Counted from the stretch's first letter, positions 1 through 5,044 are shown. The stretch is DNA of 5,108 nt from Oscillospiraceae bacterium (GCA_014796735.1 JAAVIG010000200.1:1-5108); one strand, 5' to 3'. Translations and numbers: made by a program. Notes: generated by a model from the sequence alone, not told the origin.

Positions 1-466
1 GCAAGCGGGAAGCTTTATTTACGATTATCTCAAAGCTAACGGATATGATGATTTTGCAATACAATATGATTTGCTGCCATTTGAGTTAAATGTTCAAGCT
101 GCTGAGAGAACAATGATAGACAAACTCTATGCATTAGCCGACTATTATCTTGCGGGAGAGATTTCGGAACATTCAAGGCATATTTATGACATTTATAAGC
201 TATCCTCGATTGTTTCGGTTGATGAGAAATTAAGGCATCTTGTTGTTCAAGTAGCCGAGGAACGCAGACCTCATAGCAGAAGTTTGTCTGTTCAGGAGGG
301 TGTTAATATTAAACAAGTGCTGCTGGAGATCATAGAAAAACAAGTATATCGCAATGACTATGAGAAAGTAACTTCTGCTTTGCTTTTTGAGTCTATTTCT
401 TATGATACGGCTGTTATGGCATTAAATGAAATTGTGAACAGTGGTCTTTATGATGGATTAGCATAA
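1..466 (+). CDS. AbiEii/AbiGii-type nucleotidyltransferase toxin, C-terminal part (5' end outside window)
   Basis: The frame is open from base 2 to the TAA at 464-466, so this is the last ~154 residues of a gene that starts left of the window; the TTG at 71 is internal, not a start. The segment with E-R-T-x-I-D-K-L-x-A-L-A-D-Y-Y-L (104-151), followed by H-S-R-H-I-Y-D-I-Y-K-L (170-202), is characteristic of the C-terminal half of AbiEii/AbiGii proteins. This is the toxin of AbiE-type (type IV) toxin-antitoxin and abortive phage infection systems, with a DNA-polymerase-beta-like nucleotidyltransferase fold. The N-terminal GS...DxD catalytic motif would be outside the window, so activity cannot be judged. 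The AbiEi-type antitoxin usually lies just upstream, also out of view. The family call is by motif recognition; an intact toxin is an inference. Confidence 0.8.
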   Translation, partial: QAGSFIYDYLKANGYDDFAIQYDLLPFELNVQAAERTMIDKLYALADYYLAGEISEHSRHIYDIYKLSSIVSVDEKLRHLVVQVAEERRPHSRSLSVQEGVNIKQVLLEIIEKQVYRNDYEKVTSALLFESISYDTAVMALNEIVNSGLYDGLA

Positions 467-756
467 TATCAATTTATTTTTTTCATTGTACATACAATAA
501 AACTTGTGTAAAACATAGGGTGTTCAGGTTTGTAAAAGTTAAAAATAATGTAATTCCTACGACCAGTGGGTCGGTTGCTATTTAGTATTTTTACAGAAAA
601 ATATCAAACTATAAAAGAATATTTCTGATATAAATTCGATATATTTCTGAATATTTGTTTGTTTTTTGATACATCTTTTGAATATTATGCTTTACTTGAT
701 GTGAAAAGTTGAGTCAATGTAGTATGAGTTAATGATAGGCTGGAAAGAAACAAAAA
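467..756. other. AT-rich intergenic region, no gene recognised
   Basis: This is very AT-rich sequence between the AbiEii-like gene and the Phd/PIN promoter. The only GC-richer patch, around 551-580, holds a 5-bp hairpin (CGACC 560-564, loop AGTG, GGTCG 569-573) followed about 12 bases later by a T-rich stretch. It could be a weak terminator for the AbiEii-like gene, but the stem is short. I see no open frame with a ribosome binding site, no tandem repeat and no RNA gene. Confidence 0.5.
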
Positions 757-770
757 TAGGTCAAAATCTA

Positions 771-799
771 TTGAAATTTAGGTCTAAATATGATATAAT
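771..799 (+). promoter_or_regulatory. Sigma-A promoter of the Phd/PIN toxin-antitoxin operon
   Basis: A -35 box TTGAAA (771-776) and a consensus -10 box TATAAT (794-799) are separated by exactly 17 bases. A TG at 791-792, one base before the -10 box, gives an extended -10. Transcription should begin near 806, leaving a leader of about 30 nt before the ATG at 838, which fits a short operon leader. Confidence 0.8.
776..789. promoter_or_regulatory. Probable operator in the toxin-antitoxin promoter
   Basis: An inverted repeat ATTTAG-GT-CTAAAT fills most of the spacer between the -35 and -10 boxes. Its core TAGGTC (779-784) also occurs 22 bp upstream at 757-762, two helical turns away and just before the -35 box. 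Phd/YefM antitoxins, alone or with their toxin, normally repress their own promoter through such short palindromes. Binding here is inferred. Confidence 0.5.
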
Positions 800-822
800 A
801 AATATGCGACATGAACAACCCA

Positions 823-830
823 AAAGGAGG
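823..830 (+). promoter_or_regulatory. Ribosome binding site that fixes the antitoxin start at 838
   Basis: AAAGGAGG ends 7 bases before the ATG at 838. An in-frame ATG at 811 lies upstream of this site, has no ribosome binding site of its own and is only a few bases from the predicted transcription start, so 838 is the better start. Confidence 0.85.
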
Positions 831-837
831 GTGCATT

Positions 838-1092
838 ATGTATATTCAGCTATCCGAATTAAAGACCAATCCCGCAAAGTATTTTAACCTTGCCAAAACC
901 TGTGAGGTTATTGTTACACGTCACGGGCAGCGGCTTGGCAGAATTGTATCTGAGGAGAATGCAGCAAAACTGGAAAGATTGAACGCTTTTGATGAACTAA
1001 TGCAGATCGTCAAAACAACGCCGTCCGTTCCGGATAATACCGTTTATGACGCAGACGTTGAGGAACGTTTGAAAGAGAGAGGGTTGCTGTGA
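838..1092 (+). CDS. Type II antitoxin, Phd/YefM family
   Basis: This 84-residue protein is the likely DNA-binding antitoxin that neutralises the PIN-domain toxin encoded next to it and represses their shared promoter. The N-terminal half has the Phd/YefM pattern: a first strand (Y-I-Q-L), then L-K-T-N-P-A-K-Y-F, then V-I-V-T-R-H-G-Q-R-L-G-R-I-V, the fold used for dimerisation and operator binding. The C-terminal part, rich in charged residues (D-A-D-V-E-E-R-L-K-E-R), is typical of the flexible toxin-binding tail. The length is normal for the family. The start at 838 is chosen for the AAAGGAGG at 823-830. Its stop codon shares one base with the toxin start (TGATG), so the two are translationally coupled. 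Family and role follow from motif and gene order. Confidence 0.9.
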   Translation: MYIQLSELKTNPAKYFNLAKTCEVIVTRHGQRLGRIVSEENAAKLERLNAFDELMQIVKTTPSVPDNTVYDADVEERLKERGLL

Positions 1093-1505
1093 TGAAAGTT
1101 GTGGTTGACAACAATGTGATTATTGACGCTTTAAAACCCAACCCACAATTTGAAGTAAATGCTCAACAGATTCTGCGGCTTGCGTCTATAAAGAAAATAG
1201 ACGGATTTGTAAGCGCAAACAGCTTGACCGACATTTTTTATGTTCTGCGTAAGGCTCATGGTGCAGATAAAGCCAAAGCAATGGTACAAAAGCTGCTTTT
1301 AATATTGGATATAATTGGGATTGACCCAGTGGATTGTGTCGATGCGCTTTCGCTGCCTATGAATGATTTTGAGGACGCAATAATTGCGGTATGCGCTCAA
1401 AAAATTGGGGCGGATTATATTGTGTCTCGTGACGAGGGATTTATCAAGTCCGAAACGGCAGTCAAGGTTATTACATCGGAACAGTTGCTTGAAAAATTTG
1501 TGTAA
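1092..1505 (+). CDS. PIN-domain toxin, VapC-like ribonuclease (137 aa)
   Basis: This is the toxin partner of the upstream Phd/YefM-type antitoxin. PIN-domain toxins are metal-dependent RNases that cut tRNA, rRNA or mRNA when the antitoxin is lost. The acidic PIN residues are visible: D6 in V-V-V-D-N-N-V-I-I-D at the N-terminus, D47 (S-L-T-D-I-F-Y-V-L-R-K, where Glu is more usual), D92/D95 in N-D-F-E-D-A, and D114 in I-V-S-R-D-E-G-F. The G-A-D-Y-I-V-S-R-D segment is characteristic of this subgroup. The length is normal and the gene looks intact. I take the ATG at 1092, which overlaps the antitoxin stop by one base; a GTG one codon upstream (1089) is possible. A purine-rich GAGAGAGGG (1075-1083) serves as ribosome binding site. 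The RNA target cannot be read from the sequence. Confidence 0.9.
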   Translation: MKVVVDNNVIIDALKPNPQFEVNAQQILRLASIKKIDGFVSANSLTDIFYVLRKAHGADKAKAMVQKLLLILDIIGIDPVDCVDALSLPMNDFEDAIIAVCAQKIGADYIVSRDEGFIKSETAVKVITSEQLLEKFV

Positions 1506-1525
1506 AATTTTAAGAGTATGATGTA

Positions 1526-1584
1526 TAATACCAAACCCTTTTAAACTATGGATTTTATCCATAGTTTAAAAGGGTTTGGTATTA
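1526..1584. repeat. Perfect 28-bp inverted repeat with 3-nt loop between convergent genes
   Basis: The arms 1526-1553 and 1557-1584 are exact reverse complements around a TTT loop. The hairpin lies 20 bp after the PIN toxin stop and about 50 bp from the convergent DUF5131 gene end. It could stop transcription from the left, but neither strand has a T-run after the stem, so it is not a textbook intrinsic terminator. The stem is longer and more perfect than most terminators. Confidence 0.9.
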
Positions 1585-1612
1585 CCTGTTCAAGCAAGCG
1601 CGACTTTTCTGA

Positions 1613-1654
1613 AAACAGAAAAAGAGGCTGTGTTTTTTACAACCTCTTCTGTTT
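1613..1654 (-). terminator. Probable terminator hairpin at the end of the DUF5131 gene
   Basis: On the minus strand, an arm complementary to 1640-1654 (the last codons of the DUF5131 gene) pairs with 1613-1630, apart from a two-base bulge and one mismatch. The loop contains the stop codon. The downstream arm carries a run of five T's, but no clean T-tract follows the stem, so termination strength is uncertain. The overlap with the coding end is unusual but seen in compact operons. Confidence 0.45.
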
Positions 1655-2524
1655 CTCACATCTTCCGCAATCGGAACAACCGTTGCAGATCAGTTTACTT
1701 CCGCAATGCTCGCAGTTTTTACGATAGTGCGGCACATACAAGTGTTCTTGATGCATTTCCATGCCGAAGTGATCCATTAGCTTCCATTTGATCGGCTTGC
1801 CCGCGTAGTTCATACCAGACTTATATGCCATTTCACTTTGTATCTGTTTGTTCGGTAAATAATAGCGCTTCCCGTCTTTGATAAAAACAGTCCCCGTTTC
1901 GATAAAGCAAAATGTTATGTCGTGAGCAACACATTCCGCCCGCAGATTTTTCACCCATTCAAAATTACATGGTCTTGTCCCATCATAATTTTCTCCACCG
2001 CAAATTACTTGTTCAATTTGCCCATCACCAAGATATTTTTCAATGCTGACCGCACCAATAAAGGGCGCGCACATAATACCTTTGTGCTTAAACGGCAAAT
2101 CAAGCAGAATCGGGATACGCTCATCGGCTCGGTACTGATTTTCGCAAGTCACATTGAAAAAAACGTTCTCCCATCCGTCGCCCCAATCAGTCGGCAAGCA
2201 GTCCTTTACTCTTTGCGGGCGTTTTGTGAGCAGAAAGAACTTCACGTCGCTGCGTTCCCGCATAAACTCCCATGTCTCGTTACGCCATTCGTCCGCTTCC
2301 TCCAGAAAGAAATCCGAGGACATACAAACACGGATCAGCTCACCGCTTTGAATTTTATAATCGCCGCTTTTGTTCTTTTGGATGGGATAAGTAAATCCAG
2401 ATTTGGTTTTATAAATATCGGTGCCGTTGCGATCACGGATGCGATCAAGGAAAAACATATAGCAATGTTGGCAGCCTTCGCTGCATTTTACGCAGCCATG
2501 CCATGGATTCCATATATCATGCAT
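1637..2524 (-). CDS. DUF5131 family protein (phage Gp37/Gp68 type), radical-SAM-like, with C-terminal cysteine cluster
   Basis: This 295-residue protein opens with W-N-P-W-H-G-C-V-K-C-S-E-G-C-Q-H-C-Y. This is the family signature: C11-x6-C18-x2-C21 with a following Tyr, resembling the cluster-binding loop of radical SAM enzymes. C14 is an additional cysteine inside it. Later conserved blocks include F-F-L-L-T-K-R-P (about 96-103), V-T-C-E-N-Q and I-C-G-G-E-N. The family occurs in phages and mobile elements; its reaction is not established, and a SAM/[4Fe-4S] chemistry is inference. The C-terminus has six closely spaced cysteines (C271-x2-C274, then C280, C283, C286, C289 at x2 spacing), which suggests a zinc ribbon or second metal site. 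The start is supported by AAGG seven to eight bases upstream. It follows the flavodoxin-family gene by 76 nt and converges on the toxin-antitoxin operon. Confidence 0.85.
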   Translation of the reverse strand: MHDIWNPWHGCVKCSEGCQHCYMFFLDRIRDRNGTDIYKTKSGFTYPIQKNKSGDYKIQSGELIRVCMSSDFFLEEADEWRNETWEFMRERSDVKFFLLTKRPQRVKDCLPTDWGDGWENVFFNVTCENQYRADERIPILLDLPFKHKGIMCAPFIGAVSIEKYLGDGQIEQVICGGENYDGTRPCNFEWVKNLRAECVAHDITFCFIETGTVFIKDGKRYYLPNKQIQSEMAYKSGMNYAGKPIKWKLMDHFGMEMHQEHLYVPHYRKNCEHCGSKLICNGCSDCGRCEKQKRL

Positions 2525-2600
2525 ACAATTACCTTAGCTTCCAGATATCAATTTCGTTTTTTTGGTCTTTCAATCTTCCAATAACTGTTTTTGCTGCATC

Positions 2601-3185
2601 TCATTCCTTTTCAGAAAGGCTTTCAATTTGGTGCAGCATACGGGACATATTGGCTGCCAACGTACAAAGTATTTCCTGTCCCTCTTTGTCCCGCTGTACT
2701 CTGTTAGAATGTTGGTCGATGATCATATTCCAGTAGTTGCTGCTGACAATAGGCATCTCGCTGAAAGTAAAATATTTATTCAGACGATCCAACGCAGCAG
2801 TAGAACCAGCACGATAGCAGCTGACAACGGCGGCAGCAGGTTTATGTGCAAACAACCTGCCGTTTTCTGCTCCGGCGAAGAATACTCTGTCCAAAACGGC
2901 ACACAGTGCACCATTCGGACCTGCAAAATAAACAGGTGACCCAATCACAACACCGTCTGCGTTTATCATTGCATCAATAAGTTCATTGCAACAGTCATCC
3001 GCAAAGAGACACCGGGAAGTGGTTTTACAGCCATTGCAGCCGATACAGCCATGCACTTTATCTGTTCCCAGCTGAAAGATTTCACTCTCAATTCCATTTC
3101 TGCTTAAGCATTCGGCAATGATTTGCAGCATTTGATAAGTATTCCCCGTTTTATGAGAGCTTCCATTTACCAATAGAACTTTCAT
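2601..3185 (-). CDS. Flavodoxin-family / NADPH-dependent FMN reductase-like protein with iron-sulfur flavoprotein-type Cys motif
   Basis: This 194-residue cytoplasmic flavoprotein probably carries electrons or reduces small substrates. The N-terminus M-K-V-L-L-V-N-G-S-S-H-K-T-G-N-T is the FMN phosphate-binding loop (residues 7-16) after the first beta strand. S-P-V-Y-F-A-G-P-N-G (about 82-91) is the second FMN-contact loop. Between them lies C47-x2-C50-x2-C53-x5-C59, which fits the compact cysteine motif (CX2CX2CX4-7C) of archaeal/clostridial iron-sulfur flavoproteins, so a [4Fe-4S] cluster next to FMN is plausible. Many annotated relatives with this motif have not been tested. The length is normal and no damage is visible. 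The start has AAGGA about ten bases upstream. It sits downstream of the ferredoxin-nitroreductase gene and may be its redox partner; that link is inferred from order only. Confidence 0.88.
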   Translation of the reverse strand: MKVLLVNGSSHKTGNTYQMLQIIAECLSRNGIESEIFQLGTDKVHGCIGCNGCKTTSRCLFADDCCNELIDAMINADGVVIGSPVYFAGPNGALCAVLDRVFFAGAENGRLFAHKPAAAVVSCYRAGSTAALDRLNKYFTFSEMPIVSSNYWNMIIDQHSNRVQRDKEGQEILCTLAANMSRMLHQIESLSEKE

Positions 3186-3213
3186 TTTGACGCTTTCCTT
3201 CTTTCAAGTTGTA

Positions 3214-3693
3214 TTAAGTATCTTTATGCCCGGACGAGCCAACCACAAATCGGTTGATTTCAATTTCTTTCAGTCTGTCGTACATCGTCCTCATTTGCCC
3301 TCGCATACCATGGGTGAACAGGGCTGATATGAGGTCGAAAAATACGATCATATTTACATATTATTTTGCCTGAAGCATACAGTCAAGTTCTTCATGCAAA
3401 TAACGCAGATGACCGTCATTCATGAGTGACAGCCAAAGCACGCCCCAGTGCAGACAGGTTCTGTCAATATGACAGCGGAATTGTCCAATGCTGTTCATTA
3501 TTTTCAGTATATCGCCTTTTGCGGAATCGAAAGCATCGGTGTAAAAGCTCTTTTTTAGTGAGATATGGAGGGGCAGCTTGAAGACATTTTCCGGCAAGCC
3601 AATAATTTTATTTTCCGTAAGGCAAAGTCGAGTTACATTCTCCCAAAATTCCTCCGTGACGATGGCACAAATCCACATCAGTTCCCGCTCCAT
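3214..3693 (-). pseudogene. 2H phosphoesterase (2'-5' RNA ligase family), broken by an in-frame stop
   Basis: From the ATG at 3693 the first 110 residues are open. They contain L-P-L-H43-I-S45-L-K, the first HxS/T motif of the 2H phosphoesterase superfamily, whose members act on 2'-5' or cyclic phosphodiester bonds in RNA or nucleotides. A TAA at 3361-3363 stops the frame before the second HxS/T motif. The same frame then stays open to 3214 and reads ...L-I-S-A-L-F...M-Y-D-R-L-K-E-I-E-I-N-R-F-V-V-G-S-S-G-H-K-D-T. This resembles the family's C-terminal section, with I-S-A-L-F where H-S-T-L-F is expected. Together they give about 158 codons, the usual family size. The gene therefore looks intact in outline but catalytically dead. 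Its ATG overlaps the nitroreductase stop by one base, with AGGAG at 3702-3706, so it was once translated with it. The short product could still be expressed. Confidence 0.6.
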
Positions 3694-4575
3694 CACTTCT
3701 TCTCCTGCATATAACGATGTACCTTGTTGCCCTTTTCTTTTTGTACGCCTCTTGCATACTCGATTTCCGAATAGCCAAAGCCAACGATCAGATTCATGTA
3801 GTGATCCTGCGGTATATCAAGCATTGCCCTGGCTTTTGGAGAAAGTTCCTGCAGGACATCAGCGGAATAGCTCATAATAATTGTTCCAAGACCAAAGGCG
3901 TTTGCAAGCAGTTCAAAATAGGCAGTTGCAATGTTGCAATTCACTTTGGAGTCCTCTGTCCATTTGCCTGTACATTTCTCATGGGCTATGAAAAGATGGG
4001 GTGCACCGCAAAACAGCAGATCGTCTTTTCTGACTGTTTTTTCGGACTGCTTCATTTTCGTATAATAAAAGTCGCTGAAACTTGATGTGTAGATATGCTG
4101 TTTTGCAGCACTCTCCATATCGGAGTAAGCAACATTCCATATCTGCTTTACTCTTTCTTTGTCATCTATAATCGTGTATTCCGTCCAACCGCAATTACCG
4201 CCTGTCGGGGCAGCTGCCATTGCGCTTATGATCTGGCTTGTGATTTTCGGATCAACATTTTTATCCAAATATCTTCTGCAAGAACGGCGATTGACGACCA
4301 GCCGTTCCATATAATCGCCCATCTCAGCCGGCGGCGGTAACAAGGAATTCTCCGGTTTTTTATCAAAGATGGAGATTGCCCCAACAGGACAGACTGCGAG
4401 ACAATGCTCGCACCGCCAACAGCCTCTCCAGCCATATCGTTCAAAGGGTTTCATTTCCGGGTAACCGTCCTGCCCAAACTCGATTACCATGCCGGAGCAT
4501 AACATTGATACATTTTTCACACCGAATACATTTGGATTTATCAACTTTAAAATGAGTTTTCTGTTCTGTTCCCAT
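3693..4575 (-). CDS. Nitroreductase family protein with N-terminal 2[4Fe-4S] ferredoxin domain; probable one-base frameshift near the N-terminus
   Basis: This is an FMN-dependent nitroreductase-fold oxidoreductase fused to a ferredoxin, with electrons passing through the clusters to the flavin; the substrate is unknown. The natural start is the ATG at 4573-4575, preceded by AAAGGTG with 7-base spacing. From it the frame reads K-C-I-R-C-E-K-C-I-N-V, then breaks; removing one base near 4500-4503 continues into C-S-G-M-V-I-E-F and restores C16-x2-C19-x2-C22-x3-C26. The rest (4499 to 3693) is open and holds the second cluster C52-x2-C55-x2-C58-x3-C-P, R-R-S-C-R-R-Y (about 96-102, FMN contact), A-P-T-G-G-N and E-L-L-A-N-A-F-G-L-G. 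The restored length of 293 aa is normal. Without the repair, only a weak TTG at 4544 with no ribosome binding site could begin the long frame. It heads the minus-strand gene set. It may be a pseudogene or carry a sequencing error. Confidence 0.85.
4500..4503 (-). other. Frameshift site in the ferredoxin-nitroreductase gene
   Basis: On the minus strand the Asn codon AAT (4504-4506) is followed by GTTA and then TGC (4497-4499). Three bases (a Val codon) are expected between Asn and Cys to give C-I-N-V-C-S-G. The extra base lies among these four. The total gene span of 883 nt is one more than a multiple of three, in agreement. Confidence 0.8.
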
Positions 4576-4605
4576 AATGTATCACCTTTACATATGTTTT
4601 AGATC

Positions 4606-4634
4606 ATTTTATCATAAAAAAATTCATAATTCAA
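4606..4634 (-). promoter_or_regulatory. Sigma-A promoter of the nitroreductase-led minus-strand gene set
   Basis: On the minus strand, TTGAAT (4629-4634) and TAAAAT (4606-4611) are spaced by 17 bases, and a TG one base before the -10 gives an extended -10. The start of transcription should be near 4598, about 23 nt before the ATG at 4575, with the AAAGGTG ribosome binding site (4583-4589) between. A second TATAAT with upstream TG lies at 4673-4678 but has only a poor -35 box and overlaps a terminator. Confidence 0.7.
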
Positions 4635-4682
4635 TACCTTGTTGGGCAAAGTGTAATAATCATTTTAAACAAATTATATCAC

Positions 4683-4733
4683 AAAAAAGACTGCAATCCA
4701 ACCATTTTCAGATCTGATTGCAGTTCTTTTTTT
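4683..4733. terminator. Bidirectional intrinsic terminator
   Basis: The stem CTGCAATC (4691-4698) / GATTGCAG (4716-4723) is extended by A4690-T4724 and, after a one-base bulge, by G4689-C4726. It is flanked by six A's on the left (4683-4688) and seven T's on the right (4727-4733). Read on either strand, the hairpin is followed by a T-run, so it can terminate transcription both ways. It insulates the nitroreductase promoter from anything to the right. Confidence 0.8.
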
Positions 4734-4957
4734 GGGGGAGTTTTTTACAGCCCGATTATAATTTTTTGTAAATATTTCGCGAAATGTTGATTTTATTCGT
4801 ACAGAGGATATGTCAAAAGTTGTCCGCTATTTGTCCGCTAATGTTACAAAAAAGGCGGGAAAAATAGAAAAATTTCAATTGTTGTGATTTGCTGAATTTG
4901 GCTTTGTTATGCGTTTTTTTGCTTTTTACAAAAAGTTGGAAAAAGTGGAAAAGGATT
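4734..4957. other. Non-coding AT-rich arm next to the tRNA-like att core
   Basis: No gene is visible on either strand. The region holds the 12-bp palindrome ATTTCGCGAAAT (4774-4785), an inverted pair TTTTTTGTAA (4762-4771) / TTACAAAAAA (4844-4853), the tandem TTGTCCGCTA repeats, and an imperfect AAAAGTTGG/AAAAGTGG pair (4931-4948). A cluster of short repeats beside a tRNA-derived core is the usual layout of an integrase/excisionase-binding arm of an att site. The protein assignments are inferred. Confidence 0.5.
4820..4840 (+). repeat. Tandem TTGTCCGCTA direct repeats, possible integrase arm-binding sites
   Basis: TTGTCCGCTA occurs at 4820-4829 and again at 4831-4840, so the period is 11 bp, about one helical turn. 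They stand about 120 bp inside the tRNA-derived core. Tyrosine integrases of phages and integrative conjugative elements bind short direct repeats at such a distance with their N-terminal domain. No integrase is present in the window to match them with. Confidence 0.55.
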
Positions 4958-4980
4958 TTCGATTCCCGTACGGGTCACCA
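4958..4980 (+). other. tRNA 3'-end fragment (tRNA-Glu-like): probable attachment site (attR) core
   Basis: The 23 bases fit a tRNA 3' end exactly, position by position: T-loop TTCGATT (54-60), T-stem strand CCCGT (61-65), acceptor strand ACGGGTC (66-72), discriminator A and CCA. The upstream bases GGATT cannot form the T-stem (ACGGG would be needed) and no anticodon or D arm precedes them, so there is no tRNA gene here. The sequence resembles Firmicutes tRNA-Glu 3' ends from memory; the isotype is not proven. Integration into a tRNA 3' end leaves the whole tRNA at one border and this fragment at the other. Its orientation puts the element on the left and chromosomal DNA on the right. Confidence 0.7.
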
Positions 4981-5002
4981 TGATTGACTGACAAAAAAGA
5001 TA

Positions 5003-5044
5003 TTATGCCCACAAACGGCTGTGCAAAGCCATTTGTGGGCATAA
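5003..5044 (-). terminator. Strong hairpin just outside the att core, probable terminator on the minus strand
   Basis: TTATGCCCACAAA (5003-5015) pairs perfectly with TTTGTGGGCATAA (5032-5044). Inside, GGCT (5017-5020) pairs with AGCC (5027-5030) across a single mismatch, leaving a 6-base loop. On the minus strand the stem is followed within five bases by six T's (4993-4998), fitting a terminator for a gene to the right. On the plus strand no T-run follows, though it could still protect the 3' end of transcripts from an intact tRNA locus. From 5045 to 5108 I see no gene. Confidence 0.6.

Noticed and set aside
541..587. Short frame after the AbiEii-like gene reading V-I-P-T-T-S-G-S-V-A-I then stop
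   Set aside because: It has no start with a ribosome binding site and no recognisable longer homology; it is too short to call a gene remnant.
811..837. Upstream in-frame ATG for the antitoxin
   Set aside because: It lies before the AAAGGAGG ribosome binding site and within a few bases of the predicted transcription start; ATG at 838 has ideal spacing.
2540..2575. Separate minus-strand promoter for the DUF5131 gene in the 76-nt gap
   Set aside because: TTGAAA is present, but the element 17 bases on (TGATAT) matches the -10 consensus poorly; not strong enough to report as a feature.
1922..2584. Long plus-strand open frame opposite the DUF5131 gene
   Set aside because: It is antisense to a clear DUF5131 gene with the family cysteine motif, lacks a recognisable domain and has no good ribosome binding site; it is a shadow frame.
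4673..4701. Second minus-strand promoter (TATAAT with upstream TG)
   Set aside because: The -35 position reads TTGGAT, a poor match, and it overlaps the bidirectional terminator; the promoter at 4606-4634 is better placed.
4931..4952. Possible CRISPR-like or tandem repeat (AAAAGTTGG/AAAAGTGG)
   Set aside because: There are only two imperfect short copies in A-rich DNA with no spacers; noted only as part of the att arm.
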